Positions 19,186-28,086 of a stretch of DNA of 64,000 nt are shown piece after piece. Made by a program: the position numbers and the translations under genes. Numbering within the stretch: the first letter of the stretch is position 1; each line of letters opens with the position of its first letter. Source of the stretch: Bacteroidota bacterium (GTDB lineage: Bacteria; Bacteroidota; Bacteroidia; Chitinophagales; BACL12); NCBI GenBank assembly GCA_016706255.1, contig JADJJZ010000003.1:1405748-1469747 (forward strand). Reading direction: 5' to 3'. The notes under the pieces are model-generated. The model was given only the letters and a program-made list of their open reading frames with translations. It searched no databases and was not told the DNA's origin.

Positions 19186-20403
19186 TTACTCTGATTTCAG
19201 CGATCCAAACCAGATATTCGCAAAAATAAAACAGGGTTCCGCACAATCGGTGTGGGATGCAGATGGTGATGGTTCATACAATGATGTTGTAGTGGAGCCA
19301 TTTAAAATAAATGCATCCTGAGCATTAATGGCATTTTGATAATTCACCAATTCATCACCTCCGCAATAATACATGGTAATGGGAACAGTTGGTGTCCATC
19401 CGGTTAAATCATTATCAACTAATGCAATTCGGAACGGATTTTCCGGATTATTAATAAAATCGTCCAACACTTCAGGTTTAATTATTTGTTTAGGGATGGA
19501 AGGCATTACTGCGTCTACTTCCCAGCCTTCGTGATTGCCATCAAAAAGTGGTGGCAGCAACGTGTCGTATGGGGCAATTAAGTAATCGGAAGGGCTATCA
19601 TACATTTGATAAACTTCATTATAAGCAAACATCAAATAAGGTAAATAAAACGGAGCACCATAAGGTTCATCTGCCAATACATAATCTGTTTGCGCACCAT
19701 CCATATCATAAGGTCCACTCATTGGTGCGCTGGCGGTTATGGTAAATTCCTCGGCATAATTTAATTGAATTTCTTTGGTTAAAGCCATGGCAGCATGTCC
19801 GCCCTGCGAATAGCCGAAAATAAATAACTGGTCATTTAAAGCTACATCGCGTGATGCACTTATGGTTTTTGCAGCTTTTAATAAATCAATACTTGCGGAA
19901 GCTTCCGTTGCTGCGTGACAATATAAATGTCGCCCCGGAGAATCACCTAAACCGATATAGTCGGGCAAGCTCATAACATATCCAGCACAACCAAATAAAA
20001 TACCGAGTATTAATTCATCACTTTCGTAACTTGGAACATCAAATCTGTTTAATACTGTTCCATGCTCATAACTGCATAAAGGATATCTGCCATCACCATC
20101 AACCGGAATTATCACAGCGCCTGATGCCTGTGTTTCTTCACCATTGGCATCAATTGTTTTATAAACAACGCGATAAATTTCAATCGCATAGTCATTTGGA
20201 TATGTAAGCAAATCAGGGTCGTAAGATGCAAGTGCTGAATCAGTTTGCGTGGTGGTCCATGCGTGCAATAAGGTTGTGCTAATAATCACACCTCTGAATT
20301 CAGCCTCTGGTGTTTCAGGTACCGGTTCGTTTTGGCAGGATGTAATTAAACATAGCAGTAAAACACTATTTATCAGGATATAATTTTTAAGTAGCATGCC
20401 CAT
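19186..20403 (-). CDS. secreted alpha/beta hydrolase (lipase/esterase-like) lipoprotein
   Basis: About 405 residues starting at MGMLLKNYILINS (ATG 20403; 20397 is also possible). The signal ends in the lipobox LITSC. The fold is alpha/beta hydrolase of the secretory lipase/large serine esterase type: oxyanion region YEHGTVLNRF, YIGLGDS, nucleophile elbow GYSQGGHAAMA and a late SHTDCAEP supplying the likely catalytic His. Substrate unknown; ester or lipid hydrolysis at the cell envelope is expected from the family. Single gene, convergent with the phnA-like gene. Confidence 0.88.
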   Translation of the reverse strand: MGMLLKNYILINSVLLLCLITSCQNEPVPETPEAEFRGVIISTTLLHAWTTTQTDSALASYDPDLLTYPNDYAIEIYRVVYKTIDANGEETQASGAVIIPVDGDGRYPLCSYEHGTVLNRFDVPSYESDELILGILFGCAGYVMSLPDYIGLGDSPGRHLYCHAATEASASIDLLKAAKTISASRDVALNDQLFIFGYSQGGHAAMALTKEIQLNYAEEFTITASAPMSGPYDMDGAQTDYVLADEPYGAPFYLPYLMFAYNEVYQMYDSPSDYLIAPYDTLLPPLFDGNHEGWEVDAVMPSIPKQIIKPEVLDDFINNPENPFRIALVDNDLTGWTPTVPITMYYCGGDELVNYQNAINAQDAFILNGSTTTSLYEPSPSASHTDCAEPCFIFANIWFGSLKSE

Positions 20404-20490
20404 TTGAAAAGATTTAATTAAAGATAAAAAGATTATTTGAAAATTACACACCTGTCAAAAAAAACCGGCCGCTGAATTTTCTATAACATT

Positions 20491-20526
20491 AAAAAAGTGG
20501 CTGTGTTTGTCACAACCACTTTTTTA
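20491..20526 (-). terminator. terminator of SGNH-like paralogue 1
   Basis: On the minus strand AAAAAAGTGGTTGTG pairs across a 5-nt loop with one mismatch and is followed by a T tract, 16 bases past the stop at 20542. Confidence 0.88.
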
Positions 20527-20541
20527 TTAGAATTTGATTAT

Positions 20542-21909
20542 TTATATTTTGACAAATTGTTCTTGCAAAAATGTTATTGCACCTGTTTCGCTACTTTCAA
20601 TTTTTGTTTGCAAAGTATATATACCCGGAGCCAGACCTGAAATATCAATTGAAATATTATTATTACAACTGCCACCTGCATTTTCAATATATTTTAATTG
20701 TCCTAACGCATCATAAATTTCAATTTGATTTAATTTCCCTGTCGCGTTATGACGATAAATAAATAAATTTTCATTTGCGGGATTTGGGTATAATGTTAAA
20801 CCATTAGGGTTAATCGAAACCTGCATCTCCTCAGGTTTTAGCGGCTCCTCCGGCTCAGCACCACAGGCAGTCCACGCCAGGCCATCTTTCACATAATTTT
20901 TTGAAAAAACAGATGTGTACATTGAACTCATTAAGTAATGTGCATCATCAATATACGCAGGATTTGATAAATGATATCCATCCAAGGGTCCAAAATCATC
21001 ACAAGTATATAAGCGACCATCCGTTGTTCTCGGAATATTTCCGTCAGCCCAGTAATAAGGTCCCCAGGTAACAAAAGGTGTACGAATACCTGCACCAAAA
21101 TATTTTAATGCCGGATCTCCATTAATTTGACGTTCAATTAACCATTTTACTGAAAAATTATTCCAATAAGAAGAAGGTTCGGCGATGGCACTATATTGTT
21201 CGTTCAAAGTATCTGCAAATCCACCATAATGTCTTCCGCTAACAAACACAATTTTCATATTTGGAAAATAATCCATCATATATTGTAGAAAAAGGACAAG
21301 TCTATCTGTTACTGCTTCCGGACTTTCAGGGAATGTCGGTTCCGGAGCGAGTGAATCATATTTATCATTAAAATACATCCAACCTACCTGCACCTGCAAC
21401 GGAGAATAATGTTTTTCTTCAATTTCTTCCACAATAGTCTCCCAATATGTTGCCCGTGTTGCACCGATAGCAGCATCTAAACCTTTACCGCCAACACATA
21501 AATTTAATGCAGCAAAGCAGGGGTTTGTTTTAAATTCGGTATCAAGGGTATCGCGGACAAATCCTAAAAACTGGGTCATTAACTGCCCCGGAATTGAAGG
21601 TCCGAATCCACCCATCACTATTCTGCCATCTTCATAATTGATATTGCCCAGCGTATCGAGGGGTTTTATGTTTTTAGCATACGTTTTACCCTTTTTATAA
21701 TGGGTAGAAGCCGGGTTTTCGGCATTTGAGCCAAATGGGAATAAACCACCCTGAAAACCTTCGTAAAAGCCGGCGCCTAAATCGTTAAGCGGAATTAAGC
21801 CGGTGGAATCGTTTTCGCAATTACTGGTTTGGGCATTTATTTTACCGGTAGAGCAGATGAGCAGTAAAATAAATATACAACGCGTTGAAAAAGAAATGAT
21901 TGTGTTCAT
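20542..21909 (-). CDS. secreted SGNH-like protein with T9SS domain, paralogue 1
   Basis: 455 residues: signal peptide (to KINAQ), family N-terminus with GFQGGLFPFGSNAENP, then possible SGNH blocks: MGGFGPSIPG (Ser), LCVGGKGLD (Gly), VGWMYFNDKYDS (Asn) and DGYHLSN (Asp/His, DxxH). A type A sorting domain closes the protein (LTLYPNPANENLFIY ... APGIYTLQT). The block order fits an SGNH hydrolase/esterase fold, but block I lacks the GDS signature, so activity is inferred. First of three tandem paralogues, each apparently transcribed on its own. Here D of the motif LDGYH is intact. Confidence 0.85.
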   Translation of the reverse strand: MNTIISFSTRCIFILLLICSTGKINAQTSNCENDSTGLIPLNDLGAGFYEGFQGGLFPFGSNAENPASTHYKKGKTYAKNIKPLDTLGNINYEDGRIVMGGFGPSIPGQLMTQFLGFVRDTLDTEFKTNPCFAALNLCVGGKGLDAAIGATRATYWETIVEEIEEKHYSPLQVQVGWMYFNDKYDSLAPEPTFPESPEAVTDRLVLFLQYMMDYFPNMKIVFVSGRHYGGFADTLNEQYSAIAEPSSYWNNFSVKWLIERQINGDPALKYFGAGIRTPFVTWGPYYWADGNIPRTTDGRLYTCDDFGPLDGYHLSNPAYIDDAHYLMSSMYTSVFSKNYVKDGLAWTACGAEPEEPLKPEEMQVSINPNGLTLYPNPANENLFIYRHNATGKLNQIEIYDALGQLKYIENAGGSCNNNISIDISGLAPGIYTLQTKIESSETGAITFLQEQFVKI

Positions 21910-22085
21910 GTTTTCAATTTTAAAATGTGTAAAAAATAATTATCTGCCTATGCTGGATGACATATTAAATGAAATATTATTCCATTTTGCAGATAACCTG
22001 ATTAATTAAAAAAAACAAAAAAAATGTAAATAAGGGATTCTTTTCTATCGCTTACTAAAGTAAATATACAAAATTTGGAATAAAA

Positions 22086-22113
22086 AAAAGCCGATTTTTT
22101 AAAATCGGCTTTT
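22086..22113 (-). terminator. terminator of SGNH-like paralogue 2
   Basis: A perfect 13-bp stem AAAAGCCGATTTT with a 2-nt loop is followed by T residues on the minus strand, 4 bases past the stop. Confidence 0.9.
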
Positions 22114-22116
22114 CAA

Positions 22117-23493
22117 TTATTGTTTAATAAATTGCTCCTGAAACCATCGTACCTCGCCGGTAACAGGGTCATCCATTTTTGTTCGTAACAGATAAACACC
22201 GGATTTTAAATCGGCTACGTCGATAGGAATTGAATTGACGGATATACCGTCTGAAGTTTCTTGTTGTACGAGTTGGCCAAGATTATTATAAATTTCTACA
22301 GCATATAATTTGCCACTAACACTAGGTCTGTAGATATAAATATTTTCAGTGGCAGGATTTGGATAAAGTGTTATTCCTGAATTGCTCATTATAAAATTTT
22401 CAGGTTGTGTACGGAAAATACTATCATTATAAAGCACACAATCGGACCAATTAACGCCGTTTTTTACATACGTTTTTGAAAACACTGAACTATATAATAC
22501 TTCCAAAAGATAATTGGCATCCAAGGCATTTGTTGAATCGGTTAAGTGGTAGCCATCCGTTGTGCTATAAGCATCACAAGTGTAATAGCGTCCATCAGTA
22601 GTTCTTGGAATATTACCATCAGTCCAATAGTATGGCCCCCATGTTAAAAACGGCGATTCGATTCCGGCGCCAAAATATTTTAATTGCGGATCACCATTTA
22701 TTTGTCGCTCGATGAGCCATTTTACAGAAAAATTATTCCAATAAGATGAAGGTTCTGAGATAGCAATATATTGTTCATTTAAAGGATCTGCGAAACCACC
22801 ATAATGCCTGCCGCTCACAAACATAATTTTCATATTTGGAAAGCGGTCCATCAATAAATGTAAAAATTCAATAAGGTCATCAGTTACCTGTTGTGGTGTG
22901 GCAGGAAATGATGGGGCAGGAGCGAGACTATCATATTTATCGTTGAAATACATCCAGCCAATTTGAACCTGCGCAGGATCGTATCCTTTTTCATAAACTT
23001 TATCTACAAGTCCGTTCCAGTATTTATTACTTTCAGGGCCAATTGCATAATCTAAACCTTTGCCACCTGCACATAAATTAATGGCATCAAAACAAGGATT
23101 GGTATTAAACGTATTTTCTAAAGAATCGCGCACTAACCCAACAAAATTATCCATCAAATGCCCCGGAATCGAAGGTCCGAAACCTGCCATTAATACAGCA
23201 CCGCTATCTAAATTAATATTCCCTAAACTATCTAATGGTTTTATATTTTTTGCAAAGTTTTTACCCTTTTTATAATGTGTGGAAGCAGGGTTTTCAGCAT
23301 TTGCTCCAAAAGGGAATAATCCGCCCTGGTAGCCCAAATAAAATCCGGTACCTAAATCATTTAATGGAATTAATCCGGTTGAATCGTTTTCACAATTAAC
23401 AGTTTGTGAAAATAGCGTTAACGAAAATGCACTGAATAATAAACAGAGCATTAATTTTTTTGAATTGATAAAATTTTGATTCAATTTATGCAT
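22117..23493 (-). CDS. secreted SGNH-like protein with T9SS domain, paralogue 2
   Basis: 458 residues from the ATG at 23493 (MHKLNQNFINSKKLML), which gives a usable signal peptide ending LTLFSQ; a longer form to 23526 is less likely. It shares with its two neighbours GGLFPFGANAENP, MAGFGPSIPGHLMD, LCAGGKGLDYAIG, GWMYFNDKYDS, FVSGRHYGGFAD, SEPSSYWNNF and TDGYHLTD. The sorting domain is ITLYPNPATENIYIY ... KSGVYLLRT. Cargo of T9SS; the substrate, if any, is unknown. The 207-bp gap before paralogue 1 is AT-rich without other features. Confidence 0.85.
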   Translation of the reverse strand: MHKLNQNFINSKKLMLCLLFSAFSLTLFSQTVNCENDSTGLIPLNDLGTGFYLGYQGGLFPFGANAENPASTHYKKGKNFAKNIKPLDSLGNINLDSGAVLMAGFGPSIPGHLMDNFVGLVRDSLENTFNTNPCFDAINLCAGGKGLDYAIGPESNKYWNGLVDKVYEKGYDPAQVQIGWMYFNDKYDSLAPAPSFPATPQQVTDDLIEFLHLLMDRFPNMKIMFVSGRHYGGFADPLNEQYIAISEPSSYWNNFSVKWLIERQINGDPQLKYFGAGIESPFLTWGPYYWTDGNIPRTTDGRYYTCDAYSTTDGYHLTDSTNALDANYLLEVLYSSVFSKTYVKNGVNWSDCVLYNDSIFRTQPENFIMSNSGITLYPNPATENIYIYRPSVSGKLYAVEIYNNLGQLVQQETSDGISVNSIPIDVADLKSGVYLLRTKMDDPVTGEVRWFQEQFIKQ

Positions 23494-23595
23494 GCCTGAC
23501 GGGTTTGAGTTTGTAAAAATAAGCACAAAAAAAATGATTCAGTTTATTTTAAACAAACTGAATCATTTTATTAAATCAAATATAACAATAATAAC

Positions 23596-23763
23596 TAGAA
23601 CTCATCTCAAAAATACCTTTGGCGTCTTTTCTGCGTCTTCGCTCTTTATCCTTCGTTGCTTGAATTGCCCGTACTTCTCCCAGTATGGGCCGCTTCAAGC
23701 GCCTCGGCTAAAGAGCGAATACTTGAAAATACTAACGCAAACTTATTTTTGAGATGAGTTCTA
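23596..23763. mobile_element. MITE-like palindromic element with TA target duplication
   Basis: Ends are perfect inverted repeats: TAGAACTCATCTCAAAAAT (23596-23614) and its complement (23745-23763). If the outer TA is the duplicated target, the element is about 164 bp with 17-bp terminal repeats. The interior is also roughly self-complementary: CGCTCTTTA with TAAAGAGCG, GCTTGAA with TTCAAGC, and GCCCGTAC with GTATGGGC around the centre. It encodes nothing convincing. TA duplication is typical of IS630/Tc1-mariner elements. Its right TA is part of the TAG stop of SGNH-like paralogue 3. Confidence 0.8.
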
Positions 23764-25119
23764 TTGTTTAATAAATTGTTCCTGGTACCAGCGTTTTTCG
23801 TTTTTTGCTGCATCATCCATTTGAACCCGTAAAGTGTATAGTCCATTTTGGAGTTCTGCTATGTCAATTGTAACTGTGCTGAATTCAACACCACCGGTAG
23901 TTTCACGATGCACTAATTGTCCTAAATCATTATATATTTCTACAACATACAATTTTCCATGGGCATTATGCCTGTATATATTAATATTTTCGGTAGCCGG
24001 ATTTGGATATAAGGTAATGCCTATCGGATTAATATCAAGAATATCAGGTTGCGTGCGGTGAATAGAATCTAAATACGGCACACAAGATGACCATGCAGCA
24101 CCATCTTTTACATAATATTTTGAAAATGGAGAATCATAAATATGACGCATTAAATAATCCGCATCACGTTCATAAGTTGAATCAGTTAAGTGGTAACCAT
24201 CAGTTGGACTAAAATCACCGCATTGGTATAATCTGCCATCTGTTGCGCGCGGAATTCCACCATCAGCCCATAAGTATGGTCCCCAGGTTATAAACGGTGC
24301 TTTAACATTTGCGCCAAAATATTTTAAATCGGCAGAAGCATTATTTATTTGACGTTCAATTAACCATTTAACTGCGAAATTATTCCAATAAGATGATGGC
24401 TCACTGATAGCAGGAAATTGTTCCAGTGTTGTATCTGCATATCCACCATAATGCCTGCCGCTCACAAACATAATTTTGATGTTTGGAAAACGTTCCATCA
24501 ATTCATTTAAATAATATGTTAGGTCATCAGCAATGCGCTCAGGTGTTTCCGGAAACGACATTGTTCCGGTGCTGTCATACTTATCGTTAAAGTACATCCA
24601 GCCAACCTGTAATTGCTCAGCTGTATATCCTTTTTCTTCAATTTTTTTAAGCATATTGTTCCAATACTTGGTAGAGTCAGCACCAATGGCATAATCTAAA
24701 CCCTTGCCACCGGCACCCATATTAATGGCGTCGAAACAAATGTTTGTGTTGTAAACATCATCAGCAGTATCGCGCACTATCGGAACAAAATGATCCAGTA
24801 AATGTCCTGGAATAGATGGACCAAATCCGCCCATTAAAATTACACCGCCATCATAATTGATGTTGCCAAGACTGTCTAATGGCTTTAAATTTTTTGCGAA
24901 GGTGCGACCTTTTTTATAGTGCTGTGATAAAGGGTCTTCTGCATTAGCACCTCCGGGAAACAGTCCACCCTGTTTTCCTTCATAATAACCGGTTCCTAAA
25001 TCATTTAATGGAATTAATCCGGTTGAGTCGTTTTCACAAATAGCTACTTGAGCTTTAACCGGTAAAATAAGGGTACAGCATATAGCCATCCCGAACAAAA
25101 TCTTAGATGTTTGTTTCAT
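23761..25119 (-). CDS. secreted SGNH-like protein with T9SS domain, paralogue 3
   Basis: 452 residues with a signal peptide (MKQTSKILFGMAICC ... VKAQ). The candidate catalytic positions are S102 (GGFGPS), G136-G138, N179 (YFND) and D307/H310 (DGYH). The N-terminal GGLFPGGANAEDP motif recalls the GGLYPGGxN start of uncharacterised secreted proteins in other phyla. The sorting domain begins ITLYPNPATENINIY and ends QFIKQ. The TAG stop is formed at the edge of the inserted palindrome, so the protein end is unchanged (paralogue 2 also ends FIKQ). A TACTTTTG -7 box lies 33 bases upstream. Confidence 0.85.
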   Translation of the reverse strand: MKQTSKILFGMAICCTLILPVKAQVAICENDSTGLIPLNDLGTGYYEGKQGGLFPGGANAEDPLSQHYKKGRTFAKNLKPLDSLGNINYDGGVILMGGFGPSIPGHLLDHFVPIVRDTADDVYNTNICFDAINMGAGGKGLDYAIGADSTKYWNNMLKKIEEKGYTAEQLQVGWMYFNDKYDSTGTMSFPETPERIADDLTYYLNELMERFPNIKIMFVSGRHYGGYADTTLEQFPAISEPSSYWNNFAVKWLIERQINNASADLKYFGANVKAPFITWGPYLWADGGIPRATDGRLYQCGDFSPTDGYHLTDSTYERDADYLMRHIYDSPFSKYYVKDGAAWSSCVPYLDSIHRTQPDILDINPIGITLYPNPATENINIYRHNAHGKLYVVEIYNDLGQLVHRETTGGVEFSTVTIDIAELQNGLYTLRVQMDDAAKNEKRWYQEQFIKQ

Positions 25120-25152
25120 TGTGTGTGCTTGTTTGTTTTACAATAGGTTCCA

Positions 25153-25160
25153 CAAAAGTA
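25153..25160 (-). promoter_or_regulatory. -7 box of SGNH-like paralogue 3
   Basis: On the minus strand TACTTTTG matches TAnnTTTG, 33 bases before the start codon. Confidence 0.5.
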
Positions 25161-25257
25161 GGTATTACTTTATAAAAACTTTACTGATAATTGTCACGTT
25201 ATTAACATGCACCTTGTTTTAAACCGCGACGTAATGGCGTTATATATCGGGGGAGTC

Positions 25258-25301
25258 CGCCAAACTGACCTTTGACGATACGTTTTTCGGTCATTTTGGC
25301 G
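25258..25301. promoter_or_regulatory. inverted repeat upstream of clpB
   Basis: CGCCAAACTGACC (25258-25270) and GGTCATTTTGGCG (25289-25301) are complementary at 12 of 13 positions, with an 18-base spacer, 133 bases before the clpB start. It could be an operator for a stress regulator or a leader hairpin; there is no T tract, so a terminator is unlikely. Confidence 0.55.
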
Positions 25302-25433
25302 CAAAAAACGCTGATTTTCAATCAAGTATGTTTTTTGACAACTATTATTAAATGTTAAAATTTTAAAACCAACAAATTATTCCTGAGTAAGGAAATTGTT
25401 ATTGAATATCACTTAAAACACTAAAAACGTATT

Positions 25434-28034
25434 ATGAATTTGCAAAATTTCACAATTAAGTCGCAGGAAGTAGTTCAGCAGGCCCAACAAATGGCCATGC
25501 AAATGGACCATCAGCAAATTACCAACGAACATATCATGAAAGCGTTGTTAGGTGCTGATGAAGAAGTAGTAGGTTATTTGTTAAAGAAATTAAATGTGAA
25601 TGTGCAGTACATTCAGCAAAAACTGGATGAGCAAATTGCAGCATTCCCAAAAGTGCCCGGTAAAGGAGGAGAATTTATTTCACGTGATGCCAATTTAACT
25701 ATAGCTAAAAGTCAAACTTATTTAAAGGAATTTGGTGATGAGTTTGTTTCCGTTGAACATATTTTATTAGGTATTCTCGCTTCAAATGATGCAGTAAGTA
25801 AATTATTGAAATCGCAGGGTGTTACTGAAAAAGATTTAAAAGCTGCAATTAAAGATTTACGCAAAGGTTCCACCATGAGCAGTCAGAGTGGTGAAAATCA
25901 ATTAAATGCATTAAACAAATATGCCATTAATTTAAATGAGCGTGCAAAAAGCGGGAAATTAGATCCTGTAATTGGTCGCGATGAAGAAATTCGTCGGGTA
26001 TTACATATCCTTTCCCGCAGAACAAAAAATAATCCGATTTTAGTTGGTGAACCCGGTGTTGGTAAAACAGCAATTGCAGAAGGTATTGCACATCGTATTG
26101 TAAATAGTGATGTTCCTGAAAACTTAAAATCTAAAACTATTTTTTCATTGGACATGGGTTCACTTATTGCTGGTGCAAAATATAAAGGTGAATTTGAAGA
26201 AAGATTAAAAGCAGTAATTAAAGAAGTAATTCAAAGTGAAGGTCAGATTATTTTATTTATAGATGAAATTCATACTTTAGTTGGCGCCGGTGGTGGGGGA
26301 GAAGGTGCAATGGATGCCGCTAATATTTTAAAACCTGCATTGGCAAGAGGTGAATTGCGTGCCATTGGTGCAACTACTTTAAATGAATATCAAAAATATT
26401 TTGAAAAAGATAAAGCGCTGGAACGCCGTTTCCAAAAGGTAATGGTTGATGAGCCGGGTTTTGAAGATGCGGTTTCTATTTTAAGGGGATTAAAAGAACG
26501 ATACGAAAATCACCATAAAGTAAGAATTAAAGATGAAGCCATAATTGCCAGTGTCGAATTAAGTTCCCGTTATATTACCGATAGAAAATTACCGGATAAA
26601 GCCATCGATTTAATTGATGAGGCTGCGGCGAAAATGCGTTTGGAAATGGATTCAGTTCCGGAAGCATTAGATGAAATTGAACGTAAAATTCGTCAGCTCG
26701 AAATTGAACGCGAAGCTATTAAACGCGAAAATGATGAACGGAAATTAGAAGAGTTGGGTAAAGATATTGCTGAGCTCAGTGAAGAACGTAATACCATTAA
26801 GGCAAAATGGCAGCAGGAAAAAGATATTGTAGATAAAATTCAGCAAAAGAAAATTGATATCGAGCAATTTAAATTGCAAGCTGAACAAGCTGAACGTGAA
26901 GGTGATTACGGACGTGTTGCAGAATTGCGTTATGGCAAAATAAAGGAAACAGAAAAATTATTATCTGAATACGAAATTGAACTACATAAACTCGATGCCG
27001 GCAAACGATTAATGAAAGAAGAAGTTGATGCTGAAGATATTGCAGAAATCGTGGCAAAATGGACCGGAATTCCTGTTACAAAAATGCTGGAAAGCGACCG
27101 CATGAAATTATTGCGTCTCGAAACTGAATTACATAACAGAGTGGTAGGCCAGGATGAAGCAATTGTTGCTGTTGCAGATGCAATTAGAAGAAGTCGAGCA
27201 GGTTTACAGGACCCGAAAAAACCAATAGGTTCATTTATTTTTCTCGGAACAACCGGTGTGGGAAAAACAGAATTAGCAAAAGCCATTTCATCTTATTTAT
27301 TTAACGATGAACAGGCTATGACCAGAATTGATATGAGTGAATATCAGGAACGTCATTCTGTTTCCAGATTAATTGGTGCGCCTCCGGGATATGTGGGTTA
27401 TGATGAAGGTGGACAATTAACCGAAGCCGTTCGCAGAAAACCTTATTCAGTTATTTTGCTGGATGAAATCGAAAAAGCACATCCGGATGTATTTAATATT
27501 TTATTGCAGGTTTTGGATGATGGCCGCTTAACCGATAACAAAGGCCGAACAGTAGATTTTAAAAATACCATTATCATCATGACCAGCAATATCGGTTCGC
27601 ATATTATTCAGGAGCGATTTGAAGGTGTTACCGAAGATAGTTTACTGGCAGTTACCGAAACAACAAAAATTGAGGTGATGGAATTGTTGCGCAAAACAAT
27701 TAGGCCTGAATTTTTAAATCGTATCGACGAAATTATTATGTTCAAACCGTTGATGCGTGATGAAATAAAAGGTATTGTGCGCATTCAGTTAAAAGCATTG
27801 GCTGCCATGCTGGAAGAACGATCAATTCAGTTGGAATTTACTGAAGAACTTATCAGCTGGCTTGCTGAAGAAGGTTTTGACCCTCAATTTGGTGCCAGAC
27901 CACTTAAACGTGCCATTCAAAAAGAACTGGTGAATGAATTGTCGAAGAAAATATTGGCGGGTGAGGTTGTAAGTGATGCGAAAATAATAGTTGATGTAAA
28001 TGATGGTAATGTCATCTTTAAAAATATTACCTAA
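25434..28034 (+). CDS. clpB: ATP-dependent disaggregase ClpB
   Basis: 866 residues, full family length. Clp N-domain repeats (~1-150), first AAA+ module with Walker A GEPGVGKTA near 207 and Walker B ILFIDEIHTL, the coiled-coil middle domain (~410-530, with EIERKIRQLEIEREAIKREN) that binds DnaK, then the second AAA+ module with GTTGVGKTE and VILLDEIEKAHPDVF and the C-terminal LNRIDEII region. With DnaK/DnaJ/GrpE it dissolves protein aggregates in the cytoplasm. There is no ClpP-binding loop, as expected. Single gene; the upstream inverted repeat may govern heat or stress induction. Confidence 0.98.
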   Translation: MNLQNFTIKSQEVVQQAQQMAMQMDHQQITNEHIMKALLGADEEVVGYLLKKLNVNVQYIQQKLDEQIAAFPKVPGKGGEFISRDANLTIAKSQTYLKEFGDEFVSVEHILLGILASNDAVSKLLKSQGVTEKDLKAAIKDLRKGSTMSSQSGENQLNALNKYAINLNERAKSGKLDPVIGRDEEIRRVLHILSRRTKNNPILVGEPGVGKTAIAEGIAHRIVNSDVPENLKSKTIFSLDMGSLIAGAKYKGEFEERLKAVIKEVIQSEGQIILFIDEIHTLVGAGGGGEGAMDAANILKPALARGELRAIGATTLNEYQKYFEKDKALERRFQKVMVDEPGFEDAVSILRGLKERYENHHKVRIKDEAIIASVELSSRYITDRKLPDKAIDLIDEAAAKMRLEMDSVPEALDEIERKIRQLEIEREAIKRENDERKLEELGKDIAELSEERNTIKAKWQQEKDIVDKIQQKKIDIEQFKLQAEQAEREGDYGRVAELRYGKIKETEKLLSEYEIELHKLDAGKRLMKEEVDAEDIAEIVAKWTGIPVTKMLESDRMKLLRLETELHNRVVGQDEAIVAVADAIRRSRAGLQDPKKPIGSFIFLGTTGVGKTELAKAISSYLFNDEQAMTRIDMSEYQERHSVSRLIGAPPGYVGYDEGGQLTEAVRRKPYSVILLDEIEKAHPDVFNILLQVLDDGRLTDNKGRTVDFKNTIIIMTSNIGSHIIQERFEGVTEDSLLAVTETTKIEVMELLRKTIRPEFLNRIDEIIMFKPLMRDEIKGIVRIQLKALAAMLEERSIQLEFTEELISWLAEEGFDPQFGARPLKRAIQKELVNELSKKILAGEVVSDAKIIVDVNDGNVIFKNIT

Positions 28035-28040
28035 ATAAAA

Positions 28041-28066
28041 CAACCGGGAATTTATGTTCCCGGTTG
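28041..28066. terminator. terminator hairpin between convergent genes
   Basis: A perfect 10-bp stem CAACCGGGAA/TTCCCGGTTG with a 6-nt loop; the minus side runs into TTTTATTT, the plus side into a weaker T-rich stretch. Confidence 0.82.
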
Positions 28067-28086
28067 CTGTGTTTTTATAGTGAATA

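Larger units (their letters stand above)
25120..25433. other. 314-bp divergent intergenic region upstream of clpB
   Basis: It holds the -7 box of paralogue 3 near its left end and an inverted repeat at 25258-25301. No clear TAnnTTTG box is found before clpB, and no small gene. Confidence 0.55.

Noticed and set aside
23646..23846. Short open frame across the palindromic element and the end of SGNH-like paralogue 3
   Set aside because: It joins the out-of-frame end of the paralogue to the palindrome interior; there is no start signal and no plausible protein.
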